DNA from: Candidatus Delongbacteria bacterium
GTDB taxonomy: Bacteria > CAIWAD01
Assembly (NCBI GenBank): GCA_041675285.1
Contig: JBAYTZ010000002.1
Coordinates: 124,001-188,000, forward strand
Length of the DNA stretch: 64,000 bases
Direction: 5' to 3'
The notes beneath the pieces are model-generated. The model was not told where the DNA came from and did no database searches. It saw only the letters and a program-made list of their open reading frames with translations. This document shows, piece by piece, positions 15,762 through 24,021 of the stretch; position 1 is the first letter of the stretch; every line of letters starts with the position of its first letter. The position numbers were made by a program, and so were the translations under genes.

Positions 15762-16559
15762 CTAGCATGTCTGCCCGGAAAAAACATCAAGCCAATCTCC
15801 AACCTGATCCTGCCTGGCACAATCCAGGCGAATCGACCCGTGGGTCGAGCTTTCCAGAGCCCGGCCCGCCGCTTCCAGAGCCAATTCCGGTCGATTGTTC
15901 TCCCGGCTCAAGTGGCCCAGGATCACATGCCGCAATTCGGGTCCGGCCACGTGGCACAAGACATCCGCGCATTGCTGATTGGAAAGGTGACCGCGATCGC
16001 CCAGGATCCGACGCTTGAGAAAGGCCGGATAGGACCCCTTCAACAACAGCCCTTGGTCGTGGTTGGATTCAAGGATCAATAAGTGCCGGCGCCGCAGGGA
16101 CTCGCGGACCACGTCCGTGACACAGCCCAGATCGGTGCAGACCGCCAGTCGCGCCGGACCTTCCTCCACTCCGAACTGAAGCGGCTCCCGCGCATCGTGC
16201 GAGCAGGCCCAGGCTTCCACCCGCAGACCCGCCACCTCGAACACCTCGCCCGCCCGCACGGGCAGCGGACGTGTCACATCCGTCCAGTACCGCTCCGTTG
16301 CCGCCGCCGTGCCCCGGCTGCACCAGACCGGAATGCCCAGTCGCCGCGCCAGGGAAGGCGCACAGCCCACGTGGTCGCTGTGCTCGTGTGTCAACAGGAT
16401 GCCGGCCAACTCGTCCGGATCGCACTCCACGGCGGCCAGACGGCGTCCCAGATCGCGCAGCCCCAGACCCGCGTCCACCAGCAACGCGCCTTGCCCACCC
16501 CGCACCAGCACGGCGTTTCCCGCGGAACCCGAGGCCAGGACGCAAGCCCGAAGGCTCAC
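15762..16559 (-). CDS. WalJ/YycJ-like metallo-beta-lactamase-fold hydrolase
   Basis: The 265-residue protein has the metallo-beta-lactamase metal site THEHSDH near residue 58, an N-terminal LASGSAGNAVLV strand typical of the YycJ/WalJ group, a second-metal segment CTDLGCVTD and the downstream GHLSREN. Members are cytosolic, probably nucleases or phosphodiesterases linked to cell-wall signalling or DNA repair in some bacteria; the substrate here is unknown. It overlaps the end of pyrE by 4 nt (ATGA) and is the last of a tight pyrF, pilZ, pyrE, hydrolase run. Confidence 0.85.
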   Translation of the reverse strand: MSLRACVLASGSAGNAVLVRGGQGALLVDAGLGLRDLGRRLAAVECDPDELAGILLTHEHSDHVGCAPSLARRLGIPVWCSRGTAAATERYWTDVTRPLPVRAGEVFEVAGLRVEAWACSHDAREPLQFGVEEGPARLAVCTDLGCVTDVVRESLRRRHLLILESNHDQGLLLKGSYPAFLKRRILGDRGHLSNQQCADVLCHVAGPELRHVILGHLSRENNRPELALEAAGRALESSTHGSIRLDCARQDQVGDWLDVFSGQTC

Positions 16560-17137
16560 GCCAACCCCCTGCTGCCGGGCTTGATGGGAACAGAGCCCAT
16601 CCGGCAGAGGGGACAGTCATCGGCGGCGTAGGAAACAACATCCTGAGTGTGACAGGCGGCCAAATGTAATGCACGTCCTTGATGAATAAAACAAGTCCTG
16701 CCAGCGGATCTGTCCACAATGACCCCGACGCCCACCGGAACGGCGCCGGCGGCGGCCACCAGGTCGATCACCTCCTGGACGGAGCCCCCGGTGGTGACCA
16801 CGTCCTCGACCACCAGCACGCGCTCGCCCGGCTCCAATTGGAAGCCGCGGCGCAGGGTCATCCGGCCCTCCTGGCGTTCGGCGAAGCGGGCGGGCACGCC
16901 CAGCTGTCGGCCCGTCTCCACGGCCACCACGATGCCGCCCACCGCCGGCGCGATCACGCTCTGGGGCTCCAGGGCGCGGAAGGACTCGGCCAGCAGCCCG
17001 CAAAGAGTCCGGGCGTAGACGGGGTGTTGCAGCACCAGGGCGCACTGGAAGTAGTTGGGGCTGTGGCGCCCGCTGGTCAGCAGAAAGTGTCCCTCCAGCA
17101 GGGCCCGGCTCTCCAGCAGCATGTCCAGGGGAGTCAT
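16556..17137 (-). CDS. pyrE: Orotate phosphoribosyltransferase
   Basis: The 193-residue protein joins orotate to PRPP to make orotidine 5'-phosphate in pyrimidine synthesis. The PRPP-binding loop VLVVEDVVTTGGSV is at about residues 107-120. HFLLTSGRHSPNYFQC near the N-terminus and the PAVGGIVVA segment also fit the family, in the variant found in many anaerobes and thermophiles. GAGTC-type leader sequence is weak, but the start is the only one that includes the N-terminal helix. It lies 31 bp past the PilZ stop and overlaps the metallo-hydrolase start. Confidence 0.9.
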   Translation of the reverse strand: MTPLDMLLESRALLEGHFLLTSGRHSPNYFQCALVLQHPVYARTLCGLLAESFRALEPQSVIAPAVGGIVVAVETGRQLGVPARFAERQEGRMTLRRGFQLEPGERVLVVEDVVTTGGSVQEVIDLVAAAGAVPVGVGVIVDRSAGRTCFIHQGRALHLAACHTQDVVSYAADDCPLCRMGSVPIKPGSRGLA

Positions 17138-17168
17138 TCGTTTGCCTTTCGTTGGGAGTCTCTCGGGG

Positions 17169-17852
17169 TCACTCGCTCTCCGGTCGACCGCTCTGGGACT
17201 GCTGGTGCAGCCAGTTCAGGTTGAAACCCTCGATGCGCTCGGCTTCGTCGCGGCTCAAGTCGGCGAACTCGTAGACCAGCACCACGTCGTCCGTGCTCCA
17301 GTCCCGGCGGACGAAGGTCAGCCGCCGGTCGCGGAAGACCTCGCCGCCCAGTTCGAAGCGCACGTGGGCGTCGCGGTGCTGGGCCACGCTGTGCTGGCGC
17401 GGGACGTGCAGGAGCATGCGCATGCCGCCCGCGCTGATGTTCACGGCCACGGCCTCCACCCAGCAGGTCATGACGAACTCCCGGCCCCGGACCTTGCCCA
17501 GGGCCTCGTTGCGCAGGGGCAGACGCAGGGTCATGGGCACGCGCCGGCTCACCCGCAGGTGACGGCGCCGCTGGTTGCGGGCCACCTGCGGCGGAGCCTC
17601 CAGCTCCAGCAGGTGGCGCTCCGCTTCGTGGAGCTGCCCGCGCACGGTGGTGTCGAAAATGCAGAGCGCCTGGGAATCGTGGTAGCGGCAGCTGACCTTC
17701 GTGCCTGGATCCAACCGCAGGAGTTCCAGCGGCGGCATCTCGCCCAGGCTGAGCTGCAACGCGCCCTGCTCCAGGCCCGCCAGCTCCGTGCGCCAGGTCT
17801 GGCCACCCACGGCCAGCAAGATGGCCGTCCCCGGGCGCGGCGGGTTGTCCAT
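17169..17852 (-). CDS. PilZ-domain (cyclic di-GMP) protein
   Basis: A 227-residue protein. The C-terminal two thirds is a PilZ domain with the Arg-rich switch RRRHLRVSRR (about residues 96-105) and the NISAGGMRM segment corresponding to the D/NxSxxG motif. The N-terminal part (VGGQTWRTELAGLEQGALQLSLG) resembles the YcgR-type lead domain. It is expected to bind cyclic di-GMP and change a partner's activity, for instance motility or secretion. It is sandwiched between pyrF (1-nt overlap, TGATG) and pyrE, so it is translated with the pyrimidine genes. Confidence 0.85.
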   Translation of the reverse strand: MDNPPRPGTAILLAVGGQTWRTELAGLEQGALQLSLGEMPPLELLRLDPGTKVSCRYHDSQALCIFDTTVRGQLHEAERHLLELEAPPQVARNQRRRHLRVSRRVPMTLRLPLRNEALGKVRGREFVMTCWVEAVAVNISAGGMRMLLHVPRQHSVAQHRDAHVRFELGGEVFRDRRLTFVRRDWSTDDVVLVYEFADLSRDEAERIEGFNLNWLHQQSQSGRPESE

Positions 17853-18679
17853 CAGAGCAGGTCCAGCCGGCGGGCGTAGTCCCGCGCGCGTTCGCGCACG
17901 GCCTCGGGTTCGGCCACCGGGTCCCGGCCGTACAACACGTCGCGTGAGACATTGATCAGCGCCGGTCCATGGCCCAGCCGCAGCGCGGCCTGGACGGCGT
18001 CCAGGTCGCCACCCTGGGCGCCCACACCGGGGATGAGCAGCGGCAGGGCGGGAAAGGCCTGCCGCACCGCGGCCAGTTCCTCCGCCCGGGTGGCGCCCAC
18101 CACGGCGCCCAGGCGACCCGCCGCCCAGCCGGAGTTCCAGCGCTCCAGCATCTCCAGCACGCGCCAGTAGAGGGGCCGGCCGTCCACCGGGAGCAGTTGG
18201 AAGTCCGCCGCGCCCGGGTTGGAAGTCAGGGCCAGCACGTACGCGCCCATGCCCGGTCCCAGCTGGTCCACGGGCGCCGCGCGCCCCGCCAGGAAGGGTT
18301 CCACGCTGTCGCGGCCCATGTAGGGCGCCAGGGTCAGCGCGTGGGCGCCCATCCGGTCGAAGAAGGCCCGGGCGTAGCGCGCGCTGGTGTTGCCGATGTC
18401 ACCGCGCTTGGCGTCCACGATGACGAAGGCGCGCGACCCGATGCGGGCCACCAGCTCCGTCAGACTCTGCCAGCCGGCAGGCCCCTGCTGTTCGTAGAAG
18501 GCCGCGTTGGGCTTGAAGGCGGCCACCAGGTCCGCCGTGGCCTCCACGATGTCCGCGCCCAGGGCCCCCAGGGGATCCGGCAGGCTCTGGTAGCGGTCGG
18601 GGATGCGCTCCGGGTCGAGGTCCAGGCCCAGGCAAAGGCGGGTGCCGCAGCGGGCCAGATGGGTTGTGAGGAATTGCAT
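17852..18679 (-). CDS. pyrF: Orotidine-5'-phosphate decarboxylase, type 2
   Basis: The 275-residue enzyme makes UMP from OMP. The N-terminal CLGLDLDPERIP, FKPNAAFYEQ and the catalytic DAKRGDIGNTSARYA segment fit the longer type 2 family (about 270-280 residues). IPGVGAQGG and ALINVSRDVLY form the phosphate-binding end. The start at ATG 18679 is chosen because MQFLTTHL is the natural N-terminus; an upstream start would add only five residues. Its stop overlaps the PilZ start by one base. Confidence 0.92.
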   Translation of the reverse strand: MQFLTTHLARCGTRLCLGLDLDPERIPDRYQSLPDPLGALGADIVEATADLVAAFKPNAAFYEQQGPAGWQSLTELVARIGSRAFVIVDAKRGDIGNTSARYARAFFDRMGAHALTLAPYMGRDSVEPFLAGRAAPVDQLGPGMGAYVLALTSNPGAADFQLLPVDGRPLYWRVLEMLERWNSGWAAGRLGAVVGATRAEELAAVRQAFPALPLLIPGVGAQGGDLDAVQAALRLGHGPALINVSRDVLYGRDPVAEPEAVRERARDYARRLDLL

Positions 18680-18736
18680 GGCGCAAGGTAGCAAGGCTCG
18701 ACGGCTCCGTCCCGCCGGCCGGTGCCACGCGCCGCG

Positions 18737-19708
18737 TTACGAGAAATCCTCAGCCGGGTCCAGGACCCGCTCCAGGCGCAGGGAGGGCCGGGCGTGGGCC
18801 TGATCGTCCGTCCCGGCCAGCTGGAACCCGAGCTTCAGGTAGAGGCGCTGCGCGTCCACCAACCGGGGATGCGTGAGCAGCCAGAGCCGTGTGGCGCCCA
18901 GCGCGCGGGCTTCGGCGCAGGCCGCACGCACCAAGGCCTCGCCCGCGCCGCGCCGCCGTCGGGCCGGATCCACGGCCAGCTTGGCCAGTTCGTAGTCGCC
19001 CGCGCCGTGTCGGAGCAACGCGCAGACTCCCACCGGCTGCTCCTCCCAGAGGGCCACCAGGATCCGCCCGCCCCGGCGCAGCACGCGGCCGGCGGGATCG
19101 GCCAGCAGCCGCAGGTCCTGCTCATCCGGCGTGAAGTGTTCGTTCAGCCAGGCCAGGTTGAGTTCCGCGAAGAGCCGGCGGTAGGCCGGTCGGTAGGCGA
19201 CCACGCGCAGGCGGCGCCGAGACGGCCGGCCCAGTTCCTGCAACATGCGATCGGCCAGGGGAGCCCGCTCCAGCCGCTCCTCCAGGGCTTCCAGACGGAC
19301 CAGCAGGTCCGGGGCCTCCTCCGCCAGCAGTCCGGCCGTGGCCCGGCGAACGGCTTCCCAGACGGGTGCCAGCTCCGTCAGGCGCTGCCGGCCGGCGCGG
19401 GTCACCCGCACGCGCTGGCGCCGGGCATCCCGGGGATCCGGCTGCCGCCCGGTCCAGCCCGCCGCGTCCAGCTCGCGCAGCAGCTGGGCCACGGCCGTGT
19501 GACTCAGCCCCACCTCGGCGGCCAGTTCCACCACGCCGCGGCCGTCCTCCCGGGCCAGGGCCTGGACCAGTCCGAACCAGCGCCCCTCGAAGGGCTGACC
19601 CAATTCCCGGTAGAGCTCGTCCACGCCCGCCAGCAGCCGCTCGCTCAGACGGCGCAGGCGCGTCGCCAGCGCCAGCTCGCCCAAGTCGCGCACCAGGTCC
19701 TGCCTCAT
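18737..19708 (-). CDS. MarR-family regulator fused to GNAT acetyltransferase
   Basis: A 323-residue two-domain protein. Residues about 1-150 form a MarR-type winged helix (ELAAEVGLSHTAVAQLLRELDAAGW, then a DPRDARRQRVRVT wing). Residues 165-315 are a GNAT N-acetyltransferase with the AcCoA loop VDPARRRRGAGEALV and AKLAV strand. Such fusions are known but their substrates are mostly undefined. It probably binds DNA and acetylates a small molecule or protein. Its own promoter and a short palindrome lie upstream. The pyrimidine genes follow 57 bp downstream and may be read from the same promoter. Confidence 0.88.
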   Translation of the reverse strand: MRQDLVRDLGELALATRLRRLSERLLAGVDELYRELGQPFEGRWFGLVQALAREDGRGVVELAAEVGLSHTAVAQLLRELDAAGWTGRQPDPRDARRQRVRVTRAGRQRLTELAPVWEAVRRATAGLLAEEAPDLLVRLEALEERLERAPLADRMLQELGRPSRRRLRVVAYRPAYRRLFAELNLAWLNEHFTPDEQDLRLLADPAGRVLRRGGRILVALWEEQPVGVCALLRHGAGDYELAKLAVDPARRRRGAGEALVRAACAEARALGATRLWLLTHPRLVDAQRLYLKLGFQLAGTDDQAHARPSLRLERVLDPAEDFS

Positions 19709-19728
19709 CCCGGCTCCACGATTTCAGG

Positions 19729-19740
19729 AAAGTTCTTTCG
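19729..19740. promoter_or_regulatory. Candidate operator palindrome
   Basis: GAAAG and CTTTC face each other across two bases between the candidate -10 box and the MarR-GNAT start. The position suits self-repression by the MarR domain. The half-sites are short, so this is tentative. Confidence 0.35.
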
Positions 19741-19742
19741 GA

Positions 19743-19771
19743 ATTTTATCAATCGAGGGCAGGACCGGCAA
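19743..19771 (-). promoter_or_regulatory. Sigma-70-like promoter for MarR-GNAT gene
   Basis: Minus-strand TTGCCG and TAAAAT are separated by 17 bases and lie 35 bp before ATG 19708. The -10 box matches five of six consensus bases. Confidence 0.5.
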
Positions 19772-19817
19772 GGCGGACGCGGACACGTCGTGTGACACGC
19801 GATTCCGGAGGATGGGC

Positions 19818-20381
19818 TCAGGCCAGCAGGTGGCTGATGAGGATGCGCAGGCCGATGAGGATCAAGATCGCCCCGCCAATCCGCTCCATGCGCGGCCCCC
19901 AGCGGTGGCCCAGCCGGCGGCCCAGCCGCACGCCCAGCCAGGAGAGCGCCCCGGTGATCAGGCCGATCACCAGCACGGGCTGCCAGATGCTCACGCGCAA
20001 GAAGGCCAGGCTCAGGCCCACGGCCAGGGCGTCCAGGCTCACGGCCACCGAGAGGGCCAGCAGGGTCCAGCCGCGGGAGGGATCCGGCCGGCCGGCGGCG
20101 GACTCCTGCTCCTCGGCTCCCGCCTGGCGCAACATGCGCCCGCCGATCCAGAGCAGCAGAAAGAAGGCCGCCCAGTGGTCCACGGAGCGGATCAGGTCCG
20201 CCAGGGTGAGACCGGCCAGCCAGCCCAGCACGGGCATCAAGGCCTGGAACAGGCCGAAGTGGAAGGCGATGCGAAAGGCGGGTCGGCGCCCGGGCGGCAA
20301 GAGGGTGGAGGCCCCCAGGGAAACGGCCAGGGCATCCATGGCCAGGGCCACGCCCAGCAGGATCATCTCCAGCCACTCCAT
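19818..20381 (-). CDS. mntP: Manganese efflux pump
   Basis: The 187-residue protein has six membrane helices in two repeats, each with the conserved acidic motif: AMDALAVSLGAS (residues 14-25) and SLDALAVGLS (about 115). This identifies the MntP family of Mn(II) exporters. The start MEWLEMILLG is chosen from a longer frame because it opens directly with the first helix. It lies 17 bp after folC; I saw no yybP-ykoY riboswitch in the short gap. Confidence 0.9.
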   Translation of the reverse strand: MEWLEMILLGVALAMDALAVSLGASTLLPPGRRPAFRIAFHFGLFQALMPVLGWLAGLTLADLIRSVDHWAAFFLLLWIGGRMLRQAGAEEQESAAGRPDPSRGWTLLALSVAVSLDALAVGLSLAFLRVSIWQPVLVIGLITGALSWLGVRLGRRLGHRWGPRMERIGGAILILIGLRILISHLLA

Positions 20382-20398
20382 CCGCCGCGCTCCTTCGT

Positions 20399-21682
20399 CT
20401 ACAATCCGCGGGGCAACTCCACGGCCCCCAGCCAGGCGGCGACGCCCAGAAAGGATCCGGTGACCAGCCAGGGCTCCCGCTCGTCCTTCTCCTCCACCCG
20501 GCATCGCAGCGCGCGCAGGGCGGACTCGTCCAGCCAGCCCTCGATCTCCACTCCGGCCGCCCGGGCGGCGGCCCGCCAGTCCTCCCGGGAGGCGGCCCGG
20601 CCGTGGCCCGCGGGCAGCAGCACGTGCAGCGGACCCGCCACGGGCGCCAAGACGCGCAGGTTGTCCGCCAGCGCCTTGTCCGCCATCCCGGCCAGCAGCA
20701 CGTGGAAGCGTGCTCCCGGCCAGTGGGCGGCCAGTTCGAGGGTCAGCCGCGCCAGGGCCGGCGGGTTGTGGGCCACATCCAGCACCAGGGGCGGATCCCG
20801 GCGCAGCACGTGGAAGCGCCCGGGCCACTCGCCGGATTCCAGGCGTGTCACAACAGCGGGATCCCCGGGCCGCATCACGGCCAGCTGCTCGACCGCCCGC
20901 AGGGCCAGTCCGGCGGCGGCGCGCCAGCTCCAGGTGTCCTCGGGCAGCAGCAATCCGGCCCCGCTCCGGCCGCGCAGCAGCACGCGCTCCCCCAGCCGTT
21001 CCTCGGCGGCAGGCGCCGGGCACGGGGAAACCTGCAGAACCTCGGCGCCGCGCTCGCGGGCCACCCGAGCCACGATCTCGCACAGCGCGGGCTCGTCCAC
21101 GGCGCTGATCAGCACGCCGCCGGGGGGCGCTACGTGGGCCTTGTCCCGGGCCACGTCCGCCAGGGTCGGACCCAGCACGGCCAGGTGGTCCGCGCCCACG
21201 CTGGTCAGCAGAGACAGCTCCGGCCGTACGGCGCTGGTGGCGTCCAGCCGCCCGCCCAGCCCGCACTCGAGCACGGCCCAGCGCGACCCCGCCCGGGCGA
21301 AGGCCAACAGGGCCAGGGCCGTCAACGTCTCGAAGTAGGAGGCCCCCACCGCCTCCACGTGCGGCGCCAGTTCGCGCCAGGCCCCGCCGGCGGCGGCCTC
21401 GTCCAGGGGGCCGCCCCGCAGGCGGATGCGTTCGGACACGTGCAGCAGGTGCGGCGAGACGAAGAGCCCGGCGGGCTCGCCGGCGTCCTCCAGCAGCCGC
21501 CAGAGGGCGTAGGCCGCGGCGCCCTTGCCATTGGTGCCGGCCAGCTGGACGCAGCGCAGGGCGCGCTCCGGGTGGCCCAGCCGCTCCAGCAGGTCCGCCA
21601 TCCGCTCCAGGCCCTGCAGCATGCCGAAGCGCGCCCGGGCGTCCACGGCGCGCCAGATCTCCGCCCAGGTCGCGGAGCTCAC
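20399..21682 (-). CDS. folC: Folylpolyglutamate / dihydrofolate synthase
   Basis: The 427-residue protein starts at GTG 21682, which overlaps the amidase stop (GTGA). It has the Mur-ligase-type P-loop GTNGKGAAAYAL, the FVSPHLLHVSERIR segment, ECGLGGRLDATS, SVGADHLAVLG and the C-terminal VLDVAHNPPAL. The enzyme adds glutamates to folates and, in many bacteria, also makes dihydrofolate. Length is typical. It is co-transcribed with the amidase before it and mntP after it. Confidence 0.9.
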   Translation of the reverse strand: MSSATWAEIWRAVDARARFGMLQGLERMADLLERLGHPERALRCVQLAGTNGKGAAAYALWRLLEDAGEPAGLFVSPHLLHVSERIRLRGGPLDEAAAGGAWRELAPHVEAVGASYFETLTALALLAFARAGSRWAVLECGLGGRLDATSAVRPELSLLTSVGADHLAVLGPTLADVARDKAHVAPPGGVLISAVDEPALCEIVARVARERGAEVLQVSPCPAPAAEERLGERVLLRGRSGAGLLLPEDTWSWRAAAGLALRAVEQLAVMRPGDPAVVTRLESGEWPGRFHVLRRDPPLVLDVAHNPPALARLTLELAAHWPGARFHVLLAGMADKALADNLRVLAPVAGPLHVLLPAGHGRAASREDWRAAARAAGVEIEGWLDESALRALRCRVEEKDEREPWLVTGSFLGVAAWLGAVELPRGL

Positions 21683-23262
21683 GGCTGCCCCGCGCTGAGC
21701 GCGTGCAGTTCCTTCAGCCCCGCGGCCAGCGCCTGGGCCAGGGCGCGCTGGCCCTCGCCCGATGCCAGCTGCCGGTGGTCCTCGCCGTTGGTCAGGAAGC
21801 CGCACTCCACCAGCACGGCAGGCATGCTGGCCCCCACGAGCACCTGGAAACCGGCCTGCTGGACGGGCCGGCGGCGGCGCTCGGTGATCCGGCCCAGGTG
21901 GCGGGAGAGGAGTTGGGCCACGCCCCGGCTCTCCTCGGCCCAGCCGGACTGGGCCATGGAGGCGAGGATCCAGTCCTCGGGCGGGCGCTCGCCCTGGGCA
22001 TCCGGACCCTCGAAGTCGAGTTGGGAATTCTCGCGCAGGGCCACCTGGCGGGCGTGTTCGTTCATGCCCGGCCGCAGGAAGAACACCTCGTGGCCCCGGG
22101 CGCGCCGGTCCTTGGCGGCGTTGATGTGGATGGAAACGAAGAGCTGGCCCTGGGCCTGGTTAGCCCGGCGCGTGCGCTCGCCCAGGGGCAGGTACTCGTC
22201 GCGTTCGCGGGTGAGCAGCACGTCCACGCCGGGCAGTTCGCGCCTGAGCCGCTCGCGCAGTTCCAGGGCGATGGCCAGGGTCAAGTCCTTCTCGCTCTTG
22301 CCCCAGCGTGAGACAGCGCCCGGGTCGTGGCCGCCGTGGCCCGCGTCGATGACGATGCGCGTGAGTTCCTCGCGCAGGCCGGTCAGAGCGGGCGCGGGAG
22401 CCTCCTCCTCCGGGGCGGGCTCGTGCAGCGGCCCGGCCGCCACCACGGCCCCCCGCCGGCGCAGCAGGACCTGGATCTCCCCCAGCGCCTCCACCTCTTC
22501 CACGTCCACCAGCTCCGCCTGGGACGAGAGGGCCAGACCCAGCACCCACTCGCCGCCGTCCCGCCGGGCCGTCAGGCCGCGGATCAGCGGATCGCCGCCC
22601 GGCTTCAGGCGCGCGGGATCCTCCAATCCGGCCAGCTCGTCCAGGTCGGGCAGGCGCAGGTCCAGCCGGCCCGCCCCGGGAACGGATTCGAAAACCGGGA
22701 TCTCCGGCAGCCGCAGGCGCAGCAGCTCGCCGCCAGGGACGGTCTCGCGCTCCAGCGCGACGGGCAGCGGCTGGAGGGCCAGTTCGTCGCGCCCCTCGTC
22801 CAGCCGCCCCTGCAACAGCCCCGACGCCAGCAGGCGGCGCAGCAGCTCCAACTCCACCAGCAGACCGTCCGGTCCGTTCACGGGAGCCTGGTCCAGGCTG
22901 AGCAGCGTCCCGTCCACTTCCACGAAGCGCAGGCCCTCCACCACCCGGACGCGATGGCCCCGGGCCTGCAGGGTCCAGGCGGGGCCGTCCACGTCGGCCA
23001 GCAGGCCTTCCAGGCGCAGCAGGTCGTCCAGGCTGAACTGGCGCAGGCCGCCCGGCGCGCGGCCGGTCCGCCAGGTGGGCAGAATGGCCTCGCCGCCGCC
23101 GGGAAGGGTCACCAGCAGCTCGCGGTCGGGTTCGGGTGGGGAGAGGACGGCCAGAGCCCGCGCCCCGGGCTGGGCTGCGGCCAGCAGCCAGAGGACCAGC
23201 AGCAGGACCGGCGCGGATCCCCGTGTGACAGGCGGGCGGGTGGCGGGGCGGAGGTGGTCCAT
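21679..23262 (-). CDS. N-acetylmuramoyl-L-alanine amidase (AmiC type)
   Basis: The 527-residue protein has a signal peptide (LLLVLWLLAAAQPGARA), an N-terminal region of about 280 residues with a copper-amine-oxidase-like or AMIN-like beta fold, a Pro/Glu linker, and a C-terminal Amidase_3 domain. The zinc residues are seen in VIDAGHGGHDPG, SEKDLTLAIA, SIHINAA and the catalytic Glu in LVECGFLTN. It cuts the amide between muramic acid and the peptide during cell separation. It follows nuoI by 38 bp and overlaps folC. Confidence 0.9.
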   Translation of the reverse strand: MDHLRPATRPPVTRGSAPVLLLVLWLLAAAQPGARALAVLSPPEPDRELLVTLPGGGEAILPTWRTGRAPGGLRQFSLDDLLRLEGLLADVDGPAWTLQARGHRVRVVEGLRFVEVDGTLLSLDQAPVNGPDGLLVELELLRRLLASGLLQGRLDEGRDELALQPLPVALERETVPGGELLRLRLPEIPVFESVPGAGRLDLRLPDLDELAGLEDPARLKPGGDPLIRGLTARRDGGEWVLGLALSSQAELVDVEEVEALGEIQVLLRRRGAVVAAGPLHEPAPEEEAPAPALTGLREELTRIVIDAGHGGHDPGAVSRWGKSEKDLTLAIALELRERLRRELPGVDVLLTRERDEYLPLGERTRRANQAQGQLFVSIHINAAKDRRARGHEVFFLRPGMNEHARQVALRENSQLDFEGPDAQGERPPEDWILASMAQSGWAEESRGVAQLLSRHLGRITERRRRPVQQAGFQVLVGASMPAVLVECGFLTNGEDHRQLASGEGQRALAQALAAGLKELHALSAGQP

Positions 23263-23275
23263 TGCTCAGGCCCTG

Positions 23276-23295
23276 CGGCGCGGAATGCCGCGCCG
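23276..23295 (-). terminator. Hairpin between nuoI and amidase genes
   Basis: CGGCGCGG and CCGCGCCG pair perfectly across the loop AATG. No T-run follows. It is the 3' spacer of the nuo run or a processing site. Confidence 0.4.
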
Positions 23296-23300
23296 GGCGG

Positions 23301-23990
23301 TCATTCGAGCCCGGCGGGCCGCGTGGCGGGATTGCCGGCGTGCAGGCGGGCCAGCTGCTCCTCGCGGTAGCGCAGGTCCACCTTGACGGGGGTGACGTGG
23401 TCCAGGTTGCGCCAGCCCAGGTGCGGCAGCACCTTCTCCACGGGCTTGCCGCGGAACTCGGGTCCCGTGCAGATCAGGGGCTTGGGATCCAACAGTTCCG
23501 GCAGCCGCAGGATGAAGTTCTCCCGGCGGTCGCTGGAGATCTCCATGATCTGCGTGTCCATGTAGATGGCGTCCTTGGGGCAGGCCTCCACGCAGAAGCC
23601 GCAGAAACAGCAGCGGTCCAGGTCGATGCGGAACTCCGCCGGGGCCTTCTCCTCCGGGCTGCCGTCGTGCTCCATGGGCGTGATGGAGATGCAGAAGTCG
23701 GGGCAGGCGGTCTCGCAGAGCATGCAGGCCGTGCACTTGGGGCGCCCGTCCTCGTGCACCTTGATGCGGTGCTTGCTGCGCAGGACGCGCGGCAGGGGGC
23801 GCATCACCTCCGGGTACTGCAGGGTGGTGGAGCCGGGCTTGCCCCCCTTCAGTCCGATGGCGTGGAGGGTGTGGCGGCCCATGTTGACGAAGAAATGGCG
23901 GGCCGTGATCCAAAGCCCGGTCCAGACGGCCGGGTAGTACAGCGCGGTCTTCAGGGTCGCCTGGCGGTCCACACGCACGAAGCGGGCCAT
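23301..23990 (-). CDS. nuoI: NADH-quinone oxidoreductase subunit I
   Basis: A 229-residue ferredoxin-like subunit with the two 4Fe-4S motifs KCTACMLCETACPDFCI and RCCFCGFCVEACPKDAI (about residues 86-140), which carry clusters N6a and N6b of complex I. The N-terminal amphipathic part (LWITARHFFVNMG) suits membrane contact. The C-terminal extension of about 70 residues is longer than in E. coli. It follows nuoH by 30 bp with a hairpin in the gap. No nuoJ follows; the next gene is the amidase. Confidence 0.93.
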   Translation of the reverse strand: MARFVRVDRQATLKTALYYPAVWTGLWITARHFFVNMGRHTLHAIGLKGGKPGSTTLQYPEVMRPLPRVLRSKHRIKVHEDGRPKCTACMLCETACPDFCISITPMEHDGSPEEKAPAEFRIDLDRCCFCGFCVEACPKDAIYMDTQIMEISSDRRENFILRLPELLDPKPLICTGPEFRGKPVEKVLPHLGWRNLDHVTPVKVDLRYREEQLARLHAGNPATRPAGLE

Positions 23991-24005
23991 CTCGTCTCCC
24001 TTTCC

Positions 24006-24021
24006 GCGGCCAAGCGGCCGC
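24006..24021 (-). promoter_or_regulatory. Hairpin in nuoH-nuoI spacer
   Basis: GCGGCC and GGCCGC pair across AAGC right after the nuoH stop. It could slow or process the polycistronic mRNA. Confidence 0.35.

Noticed and set aside
19786..19817. Mn riboswitch near mntP
   Set aside because: The gap before mntP is only 17 bp, and the bases after it show no yybP-ykoY-like fold that I could draw.
20382..21266. Upstream extension of mntP
   Set aside because: The longer frame overlaps folC and has no helices; MEWLEMILLG is the true start.
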